Positions 57,015-64,000 of a stretch of DNA of 64,000 bases are shown in pieces. The number at the start of each line of letters is the position of its first letter. Position 1 is the stretch's first letter. The position numbers and the translations under genes were made by a program. Source of the stretch: Candidatus Solirubrobacter pratensis (GTDB lineage: Bacteria > Actinomycetota > Thermoleophilia > Solirubrobacterales > Solirubrobacteraceae); NCBI RefSeq assembly GCF_000425945.1, contig NZ_AUEK01000014.1, positions 62,001-126,000 on the forward strand. The letters run 5' to 3'. The notes under the pieces were generated by a model. That model saw nothing but the letters and a program-made list of their open reading frames with translations. It made no database searches and was not told the DNA's origin.

Positions 57015-57087
57015 TGGAGCCAGGGGGGCTCGAACCCCCGACCTTCTGGCTGCCAGCCAGACGCTCTCCCAGCTGAGCTATGGCCCC
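57015..57087 (-). tRNA. tRNA-Ala (anticodon GGC)
   Basis: 73 nt on the minus strand. Acceptor GGGGCCA pairs with TGGCTCC and includes the G3-U70 pair that identifies alanine tRNA. The D arm is GCTC/GAGC, the anticodon stem TCTGG/CCAGA with loop CTGGCAG (anticodon GGC), and the T arm GGGGG-TTCGAGC-CCCCC. Discriminator is A. The 3' CCA is not encoded. It reads GCC and GCU codons, GCC being very frequent here. Minus-strand TAAAGT at 57111-57116 may be its -10. Confidence 0.95.
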
Positions 57088-57288
57088 GTTGAGTCGGTCC
57101 TGCTCTGCGTACTTTATCGCGAGCTGCTGCCCGTTGACGGCAGGTGCCGGCCGTAGGTGAAGGGTAGCCTGGCCGTTCAGGTCCGATATGGGCGCCCTTC
57201 TGGCCGGGCTTCATGAGGCGACTCGAACTCCGGTTCGCCTCGGCGCCGGGAAGCCGCACCACTCCGGGGAACGCACGGTCTCGGGCGC

Positions 57289-57294
57289 TAACCT
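57289..57294 (+). promoter_or_regulatory. -10 box TAACCT before leuS, probable leaderless promoter
   Basis: TAACCT ends 9 nt before the ATG at 57304. The 216-bp region between the tRNA and leuS has no T-box antiterminator pattern that I can see. Confidence 0.45.
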
Positions 57295-57303
57295 CCGCGC
57301 CCA

Positions 57304-59760
57304 ATGTCCGAGCACCGCTACGACCCGCGCCAGATCGAGCCGAAGTGGCAGAGGATCTGGGAAGAGGAGCGCACCTGGGAGGTGCCCAACGACCTGGACG
57401 ACGACGTCCCGCGGTCGTACGTGCTCGAGATGCTGCCGTATCCGTCCGGCGAGCCCCACATGGGGCACCTCAAGAACTACTCGGTCGGTGACGCGGTGGC
57501 GCATTTCCGCCGCCGTAACGGCATGCGCGTGCTGCATCCGATGGGGTATGACGCGTTCGGCCTGCCGGCCGAGAACAACGCGATCAAGACCGGCGTGCCG
57601 CCGCGACAGGCGACCGAGGAGTCGATCGCCTCGTTCCAGCGCCAGTTCCGCGAGTGGGGCATCTCGATCGACTGGTCGCGCGAGTTCGCCACGCATGAGC
57701 CGCGTTACTACCGCTGGACCCAGTGGATCTTCCTGCAGCTCTTCAAGCGTGGGCTGGCCTACCGCAAGGAGGCCGCGGTCAACTGGTGCCCCAAGGACGC
57801 CACCGTGCTCGCCAACGAGCAGGTGATCGACGGGCACTGCGAGCGCTGCGGCACGGCGGTCGAGCTGCGCCAGCTGGAGCAGTGGTTCTTCCGCATCACC
57901 GACTACGCCGACCGTCTGCTCGACGACCTCGACACGATCGACTGGCCGCACAACGTCGTCACCATGCAGCGCAACTGGATCGGCCGCTCCGAGGGCGCGG
58001 AGGTCACGTTCGCCTGCCCTGAGGTCGGCGTCGACTACTCCGTCTTCACCACCCGCCCGGACACGCTGTTCGGCGCCACCTTCTTCGTGATGGCGCCGGA
58101 GCACCCGGACATCATGCGCCTCGCCGCCGGCACCGAGCACGAGCAGGCCGTACGCGAGTACGTGAACAACGTGCTGACGGAGACCAAGGAGGAGCGCAGC
58201 GACACGGAGCGCAAGAAGACCGGGGTCCCGCTGGGGCGCAGCGTCGTCAACCCCGTCAACGGCGAGCGCATCCCGATGTTCGTCTCCGACTACGTCCTGA
58301 TGGAGTACGGCACGGGCGCCCTGATGGCGGTGCCCGCGCACGACGAGCGCGACTTCGACTTCGCCCACGTCTTCAACCTGCCGATCCGCCGCGTCGTCGG
58401 CGGCCACCACGACGAGCTGCCGTACACGGGCGACGGCACGCTGGTCAACTCCGCGCCGGAGTTCGACGGGCTGCACAACCGCGACGCGCTGGACAAGATC
58501 GTCGACTGGCTTGACCGCGAGGGCAAGGGCCACCGCTCGGTCAACTACCGCCTGCGCGACTGGCTGCTCTCGCGCCAGCGCTACTGGGGCTGCCCGATCC
58601 CGATCGTGTACTGCGAGGAGCACGGCATGGTCCCGGTGCCGGAGGTGGACCTGCCGGTCGTCCTGCCGGAGATCGAGGACTACGCGCCGCAGGGCCGCTC
58701 GCCGCTGGCGGCCGCGGAGGACTGGGTCGCGACCACATGCCCGACCTGTGGCGGCCCCGCGCGGCGCGAGACGGACACGATGGACACGTTCGTCGACTCC
58801 TCCTGGTACTACCTGCGCTACTGCGACGCGCTCAACGACGACGCGGCGTGGGATCCGGCGGTGCTGAACCGCTGGATGCCGGTCGACCAGTACATCGGCG
58901 GCGTCGAGCACGCGATCCTCCACCTGATGTACGCGCGCTTCTTCGTCAAGGCGCTCGCGGACATGGACCTGCTGGACGCCCAGGAGCCGTTCAAGGCGCT
59001 GTTCACCCAGGGCATGATCACCCGCGACGGGGCGAAGATGTCCAAGTCGAAGGGCAACATGGTCAGCCCGGACTCCTACATCGAGCGCTACGGGGCCGAC
59101 ACCGCCCGCTGCTACGTGCTGTTCATCGGCGCTCCGGACCAGGACGCGGACTGGACCGACGAGGGCGTCGAGGGCGTCCACCGCTTCCTCAGCCGGCTCT
59201 GGCGCCTCGGCGCGGATGTCGCCGACGCCACCGGCGTCCAGCCCCTGCTCGGACCCCTGGACGAGCCCGAGAGCGACGACCTCGAGCTGATGCGCAAGGC
59301 GCATTGGGCGATCGACAAGGTCACCAACGACATGGCGGGCCGCTTCGCATTCAACACCGCGATCGCGGCGGTCATGGAACTGGTCAACGAGGCGTACCGC
59401 CGGCGCGATGCGGTCGGTCACGCCACGCTGCACTACGCCACGGCGACCGCCGCGTCCCTGATCTTCCCGTTCGCCCCGCACACGGGCGCGGACGTGTACG
59501 AGCGCCTGACGGGCGACCGCGTGTGGGAGCAGCCGTGGCCGGATGCGGACCTCTCGCTGCTCGAGCGCGACGTGATCGAGATCGTCGTGCAGGTCAACGG
59601 CAAGTTGCGCGACCGCATCCAGGCGGCGGCGAGCGCCTCGCGCGAGGAGCTCGAGGAGCTTGCGCGCGAGCGGCCGAACGTGCGGGCGCACATCGACGGC
59701 AAGCGGGTGATGAAGGTCGTCGTAGTGCCGTCGAAGCTCGTGAACTTCGTCGTGCGCTGA
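57304..59760 (+). CDS. leuS: Leucyl-tRNA synthetase
   Basis: 818 residues, class I. The HIGH-type motif PSGEPHMGHLKNY is near residue 44, a zinc-like knuckle CPKDATVLANEQVIDGHC near 164-181, the editing domain with TRPDTLFGATFFV near 250, and the KMSKS-type motif GAKMSKSKGN near 577. It charges tRNA-Leu and removes mischarged products. A zinc cluster is also seen at CPTCGGP near 480. No operon partner downstream. Confidence 0.97.
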   Translation: MSEHRYDPRQIEPKWQRIWEEERTWEVPNDLDDDVPRSYVLEMLPYPSGEPHMGHLKNYSVGDAVAHFRRRNGMRVLHPMGYDAFGLPAENNAIKTGVPPRQATEESIASFQRQFREWGISIDWSREFATHEPRYYRWTQWIFLQLFKRGLAYRKEAAVNWCPKDATVLANEQVIDGHCERCGTAVELRQLEQWFFRITDYADRLLDDLDTIDWPHNVVTMQRNWIGRSEGAEVTFACPEVGVDYSVFTTRPDTLFGATFFVMAPEHPDIMRLAAGTEHEQAVREYVNNVLTETKEERSDTERKKTGVPLGRSVVNPVNGERIPMFVSDYVLMEYGTGALMAVPAHDERDFDFAHVFNLPIRRVVGGHHDELPYTGDGTLVNSAPEFDGLHNRDALDKIVDWLDREGKGHRSVNYRLRDWLLSRQRYWGCPIPIVYCEEHGMVPVPEVDLPVVLPEIEDYAPQGRSPLAAAEDWVATTCPTCGGPARRETDTMDTFVDSSWYYLRYCDALNDDAAWDPAVLNRWMPVDQYIGGVEHAILHLMYARFFVKALADMDLLDAQEPFKALFTQGMITRDGAKMSKSKGNMVSPDSYIERYGADTARCYVLFIGAPDQDADWTDEGVEGVHRFLSRLWRLGADVADATGVQPLLGPLDEPESDDLELMRKAHWAIDKVTNDMAGRFAFNTAIAAVMELVNEAYRRRDAVGHATLHYATATAASLIFPFAPHTGADVYERLTGDRVWEQPWPDADLSLLERDVIEIVVQVNGKLRDRIQAAASASREELEELARERPNVRAHIDGKRVMKVVVVPSKLVNFVVR

Positions 59761-60094
59761 GCGCGCGCGGCTCGCCCGGCCGCTTGTGCGCGACCAGCGG
59801 GTTCGCGCGCTCTGGAGGACGCCACCGCCGAACCGGAGCCGGCCAAGAACCTGAACCGGCCGGCCGGCGCTGCCGCCGGCGAGCGGGGCTTGCCCGCGCC
59901 ACGAAGCGAACGCACGGTGATCCGCGCTCGCCGTCGCCGCCGCCTTGCCGTCCTGCCCTGTCGTCGCCGTGATCGCCATCGGTCGCGACACCCCATCACG
60001 GCAGGACCCGTCCGCGGCAGGGTGTCGCACTTTCGGCACACATTCGGTGCTGTTGCGTCACAAACGCGTGTAGATCGGTCACGGAGACCGGCCA
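59761..60094 (+). promoter_or_regulatory. leuS-comEA intergenic region with two hairpins
   Basis: No gene is supported in this gap. A 9-bp stem GAGCGCGCG/CGCGCGCTC (59759-59812) starts at the leuS stop and may end that transcript. A second perfect 9-bp stem, GCGACACCC (59985-59993) with GGGTGTCGC (60020-60028), encloses an inner GGAC/GTCC stem and lies about 70 bp upstream of the comEA -10. It could be an operator or a cruciform. Confidence 0.5.
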
Positions 60095-60100
60095 TACGGT
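60095..60100 (+). promoter_or_regulatory. -10 box TACGGT before comEA, probable leaderless promoter
   Basis: TACGGT ends 6 nt before the ATG at 60107. No ribosome site is present. Confidence 0.5.
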
Positions 60101-60106
60101 CTGCCC

Positions 60107-60706
60107 ATGCCCGATCGCGACCCCCGCAAGCTCGCCGCCTGGGGCGTGGCGGCACTCGCTCTCGTCCTGCTCACGGCGTGGTACCTCTCGCGCTCGAGCG
60201 CGGGGGAGTCGGCGGCGGCGGTCGAGCCGGTGGCCACGATCGCGGCGGCGCCGGAGGAGCAAGGTGTCGGCGGCCGCCTGGTCATCGACGTCGCGGGCGC
60301 CGTGCGCAAGCCGGGCGTCTACCGAATGGCGCAGGGGGACCGGGTCGAGGACGCGCTCAAGGAGGCCGGGGGCGCGACCGCGCATGCCGACCTGAGCCAG
60401 CTCAATCGCGCTGCCAAGCTCGAGGACGGCCGCCAGATCCTCGTGCCCCGCCGCGCCCCGCGCGGTCGACCGGCGGCGGCTGCGGCGACGGCCGCGGCAC
60501 CGTCGACGCCCGCGCAACCGGTGAACCTGAACACGGCGACGCTCGAGCAGCTCGACACGCTCGACGGCGTCGGTCCGGCGACGGCTCAGAAGATCATCGA
60601 CTTCCGCACCGCCCACGGCGGCTTCGGCAGCATCGACGAGCTGGACCAGATCCCCGGGATCGGGGAGAAGAAGCTCGCGGCCCTCCGTGAACAGGTGACT
60701 GTGTGA
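60107..60706 (+). CDS. comEA: ComEA-like DNA-binding competence protein
   Basis: 199 residues. One membrane helix is near 11-28 (AWGVAALALVLLTAWYLS), then an SLBB domain near 48-115 (IDVAGAVRKPGVYRMAQGD), an Ala-rich linker, and a helix-hairpin-helix pair near 137-195 (LNTATLEQLDTLDGVGPATA; FGSIDELDQIPGIGEKKL). It binds incoming double-stranded DNA outside the membrane. It overlaps comEC by GTGA, so both are made together. Confidence 0.93.
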   Translation: MPDRDPRKLAAWGVAALALVLLTAWYLSRSSAGESAAAVEPVATIAAAPEEQGVGGRLVIDVAGAVRKPGVYRMAQGDRVEDALKEAGGATAHADLSQLNRAAKLEDGRQILVPRRAPRGRPAAAAATAAAPSTPAQPVNLNTATLEQLDTLDGVGPATAQKIIDFRTAHGGFGSIDELDQIPGIGEKKLAALREQVTV

Positions 60707-63072
60707 CCGCGATCGAGCGGCGTCTCAGAGCGGGCCAGATGCACGCCGCACGGGCGCTCGCGGTGATGCGGGCACATCCCCGGCACCTGGTGCTCACCGG
60801 CTTCGTCGCAGGCATGCTGCTCGTCTTCGCCGGACCGCCCGCGGTCATCGCGGCGGCGCTCGCGGCCACTGCCGTCGCAGGCCGGAGCCGGTTCGCGCTC
60901 GTCGCCGGCGCCGCCGTCATCGCCGGCGCGGCGCTGGCCCAGGCGCGGGTCGATGCGCTCGACGCGGGCGTCCTCGCCCATATGCATGACCGGACCGTGC
61001 AGACACGCGTGACGCTGCTGGAGCCTGTGCGCGAGCGCGTCAACGGGCCCGCCTCGGCTCGCGTGCGGCTCCTGGACAGCGCAGCCGCCGGCGAGCAGGC
61101 GGTGCTGCGGCTGCACTCGTACGCGTACCACGGCGCGTGGCCCGACGTCGGAGAGGTGCTGAAGGTCACCGCGCGCGTGAAGCCGCTCGGGCCGTTCGAC
61201 GCGTACCAGCGAAGGCGCAACGCGCACGCCGCGCTGGAGGCCTCCCGTGCCGCCGGCACCGGCGAGCGGCGCGGCGGCCTCGCAGGCGTGCTCGACTCGG
61301 TGCGCCGGCGCGCCGAGCGCGGGCTCGAGGTCCACCTGGCGCCGAAGGAACGGGCGCTGCTGCGTGGCATGGTGCTCGGGGAGGACGAGCGGCTGAGCGA
61401 GACGACGAGGGACGAGTTCCAGGCCTCGGGTCTGGCCCACATCCTCGCGGTGAGCGGCCAGAACGTGATGCTGCTCGCGGCGCTCGTGCTGTTCGCGGGG
61501 TCGCTGACCGGCATGGGGTTGCGGCTGCGGCTGCTCCTCGCGATCGGGCTGATCGCCGTCTACGTCCCGCTCGCGGGCGGCGGCCCGTCGATCCAGCGCG
61601 CCGGCGTGATGGGGATCGCCGGGCTGGTCGCCGCGCTCGCGGGGCACCCGGCGCGACGCTGGTACGCACTGCTGCTCGCCGCGGCGGTCACGCTCGTCCT
61701 GAACCCGCGGGCCGCCGCGGAGCCCGGCTGGCAACTCTCATTCGCCGCCGTCGCCTCGCTGCTCGCCGCCGCGCCCGCCCTCGCCGGCGCGCTCGGCCGC
61801 CGGATGCCGGCCGCGGTCGCCGAGGTCGCCGCCATCACGCTCGCCGCGACGGTCGGAACAGCGCCGTTGATGGCGCTGCACTTCGGACAGCTCTCGCTCG
61901 CCTCGCTCCCGGCCAACCTGATCGCGGCTCCCGCGATCGCCCCCGTCATGTGGCTCGGCATGCTGGCGGCGGCGGCCGCCCAGGCGGCCCCGGCGCTCGC
62001 GGCGCCGTTCACGGCGCTCACCGGGCCGCTGCTGGTCTTCATCCAGTGGGTGGCGCACGAGAGCGCGGGGGCGCCGCTCGCGGCGGTTCCCGTTCACGCG
62101 CCGCCCGCCGCCGTGCTGGCGATCTGGGCCGGCGCGATCGGTCTGTTCGCGGCGTGGATGCGCCGCCGCCGGCACCGGCCGGCGCTCGGCGGCCGGACCC
62201 GCCGCCGCCGGCTTGCCATCCCGGCCCTCGCCGCCGTGGCCGTCGCCGGCGTCACGCAGGCGCGCGCCGGCGCGCCGCGCCTCGCCCGCGGCGAGATGCT
62301 CGTGTCGTTCCTCGACGTGGGGCAGGGGGACGCGACGCTGATCCAGCTCGACGGCAGCGCCGTGCTGGTCGACACCGGACCGCCGGAGGGGCCGGTCCTC
62401 GAGCGCCTCCGCCAAGCGCACGTCAAGCGGCTCGACGCGCTGGTCCTCACGCATGCGCAGGCCGACCACGAGGGAGCCGCGCCCGCGGTCATCCGCGAGC
62501 ACGACCCGCGCCTGGTCATCGACGGCGGCGCGGGCTGGTCGACGCGCGTGCAGCGGGTCCTCGCCGCCGATCGCCGGTTCCGGAGGCCGCAGCCGCGCGA
62601 CTCTCGGGCCGGCTCGGCGGCCCGCCGGATCGTCGCCCCCGCCGCCGGCGAGACGCTCGCGCTCGGCGCGCTGCAGCTGCGCATCCTCTGGCCTCCCGCG
62701 CCGCCGCCGGGCTGGAGGCCGGAGGGCGATCCCAATCAGCGGGCGATCGTGGCGCGCGTCGAGGCCGGTCGCTTCTCGCTCCTGCTCACCGCGGATGCGG
62801 AGAGCGACGTCACCGGCCCGCTCGCTCTCGCCCCCGTCGACGTCCTCAAGGTCGCCCATCACGGCAGCGAGGACGCCGGCCTGCCCGCGCTGCTCGAACG
62901 CCTGCGCCCGCGCTTCGCCGCGATCGAGGTCGGCCGCCACAACACCTATGGCCATCCGGCGCCCTCCACCATCGCGGCGCTCCGCAGGGTCGTTCCCACG
63001 GTCGTCCGCACCGACCGCGACGGCACGGTACGGCTGCACGCGATCGGCGACCGCATGTGGGTGGAGCGATGA
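60703..63072 (+). CDS. comEC: ComEC/Rec2 DNA uptake channel protein
   Basis: 789 residues from a GTG. There is an N-terminal soluble OB-like region (to about 200), a competence domain with about ten membrane helices (GLAHILAVSGQNVMLLAALV near 245 is the signature), and a C-terminal metallo-beta-lactamase-like domain from about 525 (SFLDVGQGDATLIQ). The metal motif usually read as HxHxDH is THAQADHEG here: His584, Gln586, Asp588, His589. VAHHGSEDAGLP near 714 supplies a later histidine. It forms the channel for single-stranded DNA entry; the domain may degrade the other strand. Confidence 0.93.
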   Translation: MTAIERRLRAGQMHAARALAVMRAHPRHLVLTGFVAGMLLVFAGPPAVIAAALAATAVAGRSRFALVAGAAVIAGAALAQARVDALDAGVLAHMHDRTVQTRVTLLEPVRERVNGPASARVRLLDSAAAGEQAVLRLHSYAYHGAWPDVGEVLKVTARVKPLGPFDAYQRRRNAHAALEASRAAGTGERRGGLAGVLDSVRRRAERGLEVHLAPKERALLRGMVLGEDERLSETTRDEFQASGLAHILAVSGQNVMLLAALVLFAGSLTGMGLRLRLLLAIGLIAVYVPLAGGGPSIQRAGVMGIAGLVAALAGHPARRWYALLLAAAVTLVLNPRAAAEPGWQLSFAAVASLLAAAPALAGALGRRMPAAVAEVAAITLAATVGTAPLMALHFGQLSLASLPANLIAAPAIAPVMWLGMLAAAAAQAAPALAAPFTALTGPLLVFIQWVAHESAGAPLAAVPVHAPPAAVLAIWAGAIGLFAAWMRRRRHRPALGGRTRRRRLAIPALAAVAVAGVTQARAGAPRLARGEMLVSFLDVGQGDATLIQLDGSAVLVDTGPPEGPVLERLRQAHVKRLDALVLTHAQADHEGAAPAVIREHDPRLVIDGGAGWSTRVQRVLAADRRFRRPQPRDSRAGSAARRIVAPAAGETLALGALQLRILWPPAPPPGWRPEGDPNQRAIVARVEAGRFSLLLTADAESDVTGPLALAPVDVLKVAHHGSEDAGLPALLERLRPRFAAIEVGRHNTYGHPAPSTIAALRRVVPTVVRTDRDGTVRLHAIGDRMWVER

Positions 63073-63088
63073 GGGGACGGCCCAGCAC

Positions 63089-63135
63089 GTCCCCCGGGGG
63101 GCCGGTCGGTCCGTGCGCGGACACGCCCCGGGGAC
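63089..63135 (+). terminator. Terminator hairpin after comEC
   Basis: GTCCCCCGGGG (63089-63099) pairs with CCCCGGGGAC (63126-63135), followed by CGAAAAG. GC-rich stem with a structured loop. It separates comEC from the next gene. Confidence 0.6.
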
Positions 63136-63197
63136 CGAAAAGATGAGCACGGCGGGCATTGGTCACGGAACCGTCACTCCTGGCTCCGGACCACCGA

Positions 63198-63203
63198 TAC
63201 GGT
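63198..63203 (+). promoter_or_regulatory. -10 box TACGGT of the lamin-tail-domain gene
   Basis: TACGGT lies 40 nt before the GTG at 63244. Unlike most promoters here it leaves a leader long enough for the AAGGA ribosome site seen about 11 nt before the start. Confidence 0.45.
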
Positions 63204-63243
63204 GGCGCGCGTCGTTGTTCGCGCGCGAAAGGAATCCGTCCCC

Positions 63244-64000
63244 GTGAAACTCCGTCTCCCCGTGGCTGCGGCCGCGGCATTGATCGCCGCAGCCCTGCTC
63301 GCACCGAGCGCCATGGCCGCGTCGTCGACCGTCGTGATCTCCCAGTTCGCCCTGCGAGGGCCGACAGGAGGCAGCGACGAGCTGGTCCAGATCAAGAACG
63401 TGTCCGCGACGGCGCAGGACATCGGCGGCTGGCAGATCTGGGGCTCGAGCCAGACGGGGTCGGCCACGAGCGCGCGGGCGACGGTCCCGAGCGGCGTCTC
63501 GCTCCCGGCCGGCAGGTCGTTCCTGTTCACCAACGTCCAGACCGGAGGCACCGGCGGGTCGTACTCCGGCACCGTTCCGGGCGACGTCGCGTACACGACG
63601 GGCGTCTCCGACAACGGCGGGCTGCAGCTGCGCAACGCCTCCGGCGCGGTGATCGACGCCGTCGGCAGCACCCTCCTGTCGGGCGCCGGCACCGCGTTCC
63701 GCGAGGGCGCGGGGCTCGCCATCCCGACCACCAACGGCAACGACGCGTTCCTCCGCAAGGCCACGGCCGACTCGGACGACAACGCCGCCGACTTCACGGG
63801 TCCGCAGGCGATGGCCCCCGAGAGCTGCGGCGCCCAGTGCGCCGTCGCCGAGACGTGCCCCAGCAGCGGGACCGTCGAGATCAGCCAGATCCAGACGCTC
63901 GGCGCGAACTCCGCGTGCGACGGCAAGACCGTGACCGTCCGGGGGATCGTCACCGGCGTCGACGACCTGTACGGCTCCAGCTACGACGCCATCTACAAGG
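63244..64000 (+). CDS. Secreted lamin-tail-domain protein, probable extracellular nuclease (3' end outside the window)
   Basis: The first 252 codons of a gene cut by the window edge. The GTG at 63244 opens a signal peptide (KLRLPVAAAAALIAAALLAP then SAMA, cleavage near residue 25). Residues 30-160 are a lamin tail domain: VVISQFALRGPTGGSDELVQ, IGGWQIWGSS, NGGLQLRNASG. A Cys-rich link follows, then VEISQIQTLGANSACDGKTV and VRGIVTGVDDLYG near 219-245, the pattern that opens the OB-like domain of ExeM/NucH-type extracellular nucleases. The catalytic endonuclease/exonuclease/phosphatase domain would be beyond the end. Next to comEA-comEC, an exported nuclease could supply DNA fragments, but this is a guess. 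Confidence 0.75.
   Translation, partial: MKLRLPVAAAAALIAAALLAPSAMAASSTVVISQFALRGPTGGSDELVQIKNVSATAQDIGGWQIWGSSQTGSATSARATVPSGVSLPAGRSFLFTNVQTGGTGGSYSGTVPGDVAYTTGVSDNGGLQLRNASGAVIDAVGSTLLSGAGTAFREGAGLAIPTTNGNDAFLRKATADSDDNAADFTGPQAMAPESCGAQCAVAETCPSSGTVEISQIQTLGANSACDGKTVTVRGIVTGVDDLYGSSYDAIYK

Noticed and set aside
57060..57300. T-box riboswitch upstream of leuS
   Set aside because: No AGGGTGG-type T-box core, specifier loop or terminator/antiterminator pair was seen, and a leaderless -10 box lies right before the start.

Overview
The window is very GC-rich chromosomal DNA. Evidence for an actinobacterium includes GTG and TTG starts, stop/start overlaps of the GTGA, ATGA and TTGA type, homodimeric pyruvate dehydrogenase E1, and many TANNNT boxes only 6-11 nt before start codons (leaderless transcription). 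The synteny tig-clpP-clpX-valS-folC-ndk-maf-mreBCD-mrdA-rodA-rng-rplU-rpmA and obgE-proB-proA-nadD-rsfS-leuS-comEA-comEC suggests a deep-branching actinobacterium of the Thermoleophilia/Solirubrobacterales kind. That placement is inference. I see no transposase, prophage, CRISPR array or rRNA.

Layout. 0-3 kb: a MaoC-like hydratase and a secreted M6 metalloprotease. 3-7.5 kb: an assimilatory sulfate reduction operon on the minus strand (sulfite reductase, Fe-S APS reductase cysH, cysD, cysN), headed by a three-copy operator-like repeat shared with a divergent SNase-like nuclease. 8.5-15 kb: a UvrD-like helicase, two aldo/keto reductases, a TetR regulator with a clear operator, and a chemoreceptor with a sigma-28-like promoter. 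15-33.5 kb: housekeeping genes for protein quality control, valyl-tRNA charging, folate, cell-shape and wall elongation, RNase E/G and ribosomal proteins L21/L27.

33.4-51.9 kb: an insert-like block separates rpmA from obgE, genes that are usually adjacent. It holds (a) a tight five-gene minus-strand operon of DUF1537 kinase, PdxA2-like dehydrogenase, unknown TIM-barrel protein, APC permease and GMC oxidoreductase, divergent from a MocR-type regulator that lacks the PLP lysine; (b) a purine-ring operon of uricase, allantoate amidohydrolase, allantoinase, a DUF3830-like small protein and an IclR regulator; (c) a plus-strand aceE-aceF-lpd operon whose E3 carries its own lipoyl domain; and (d) an SDR oxidoreductase.

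51.9-64 kb: obgE, proline synthesis (proB, proA), NAD synthesis (nadD), rsfS, tRNA-Ala(GGC), leuS, competence genes comEA-comEC, and the start of a secreted lamin-tail-domain protein cut by the window edge. The best candidate for something undescribed is operon (a) with its odd MocR regulator. Next are the exact 35-bp repeat shared by the ndk/maf and rng/rplU gaps, and the operator array of the sulfur operon.
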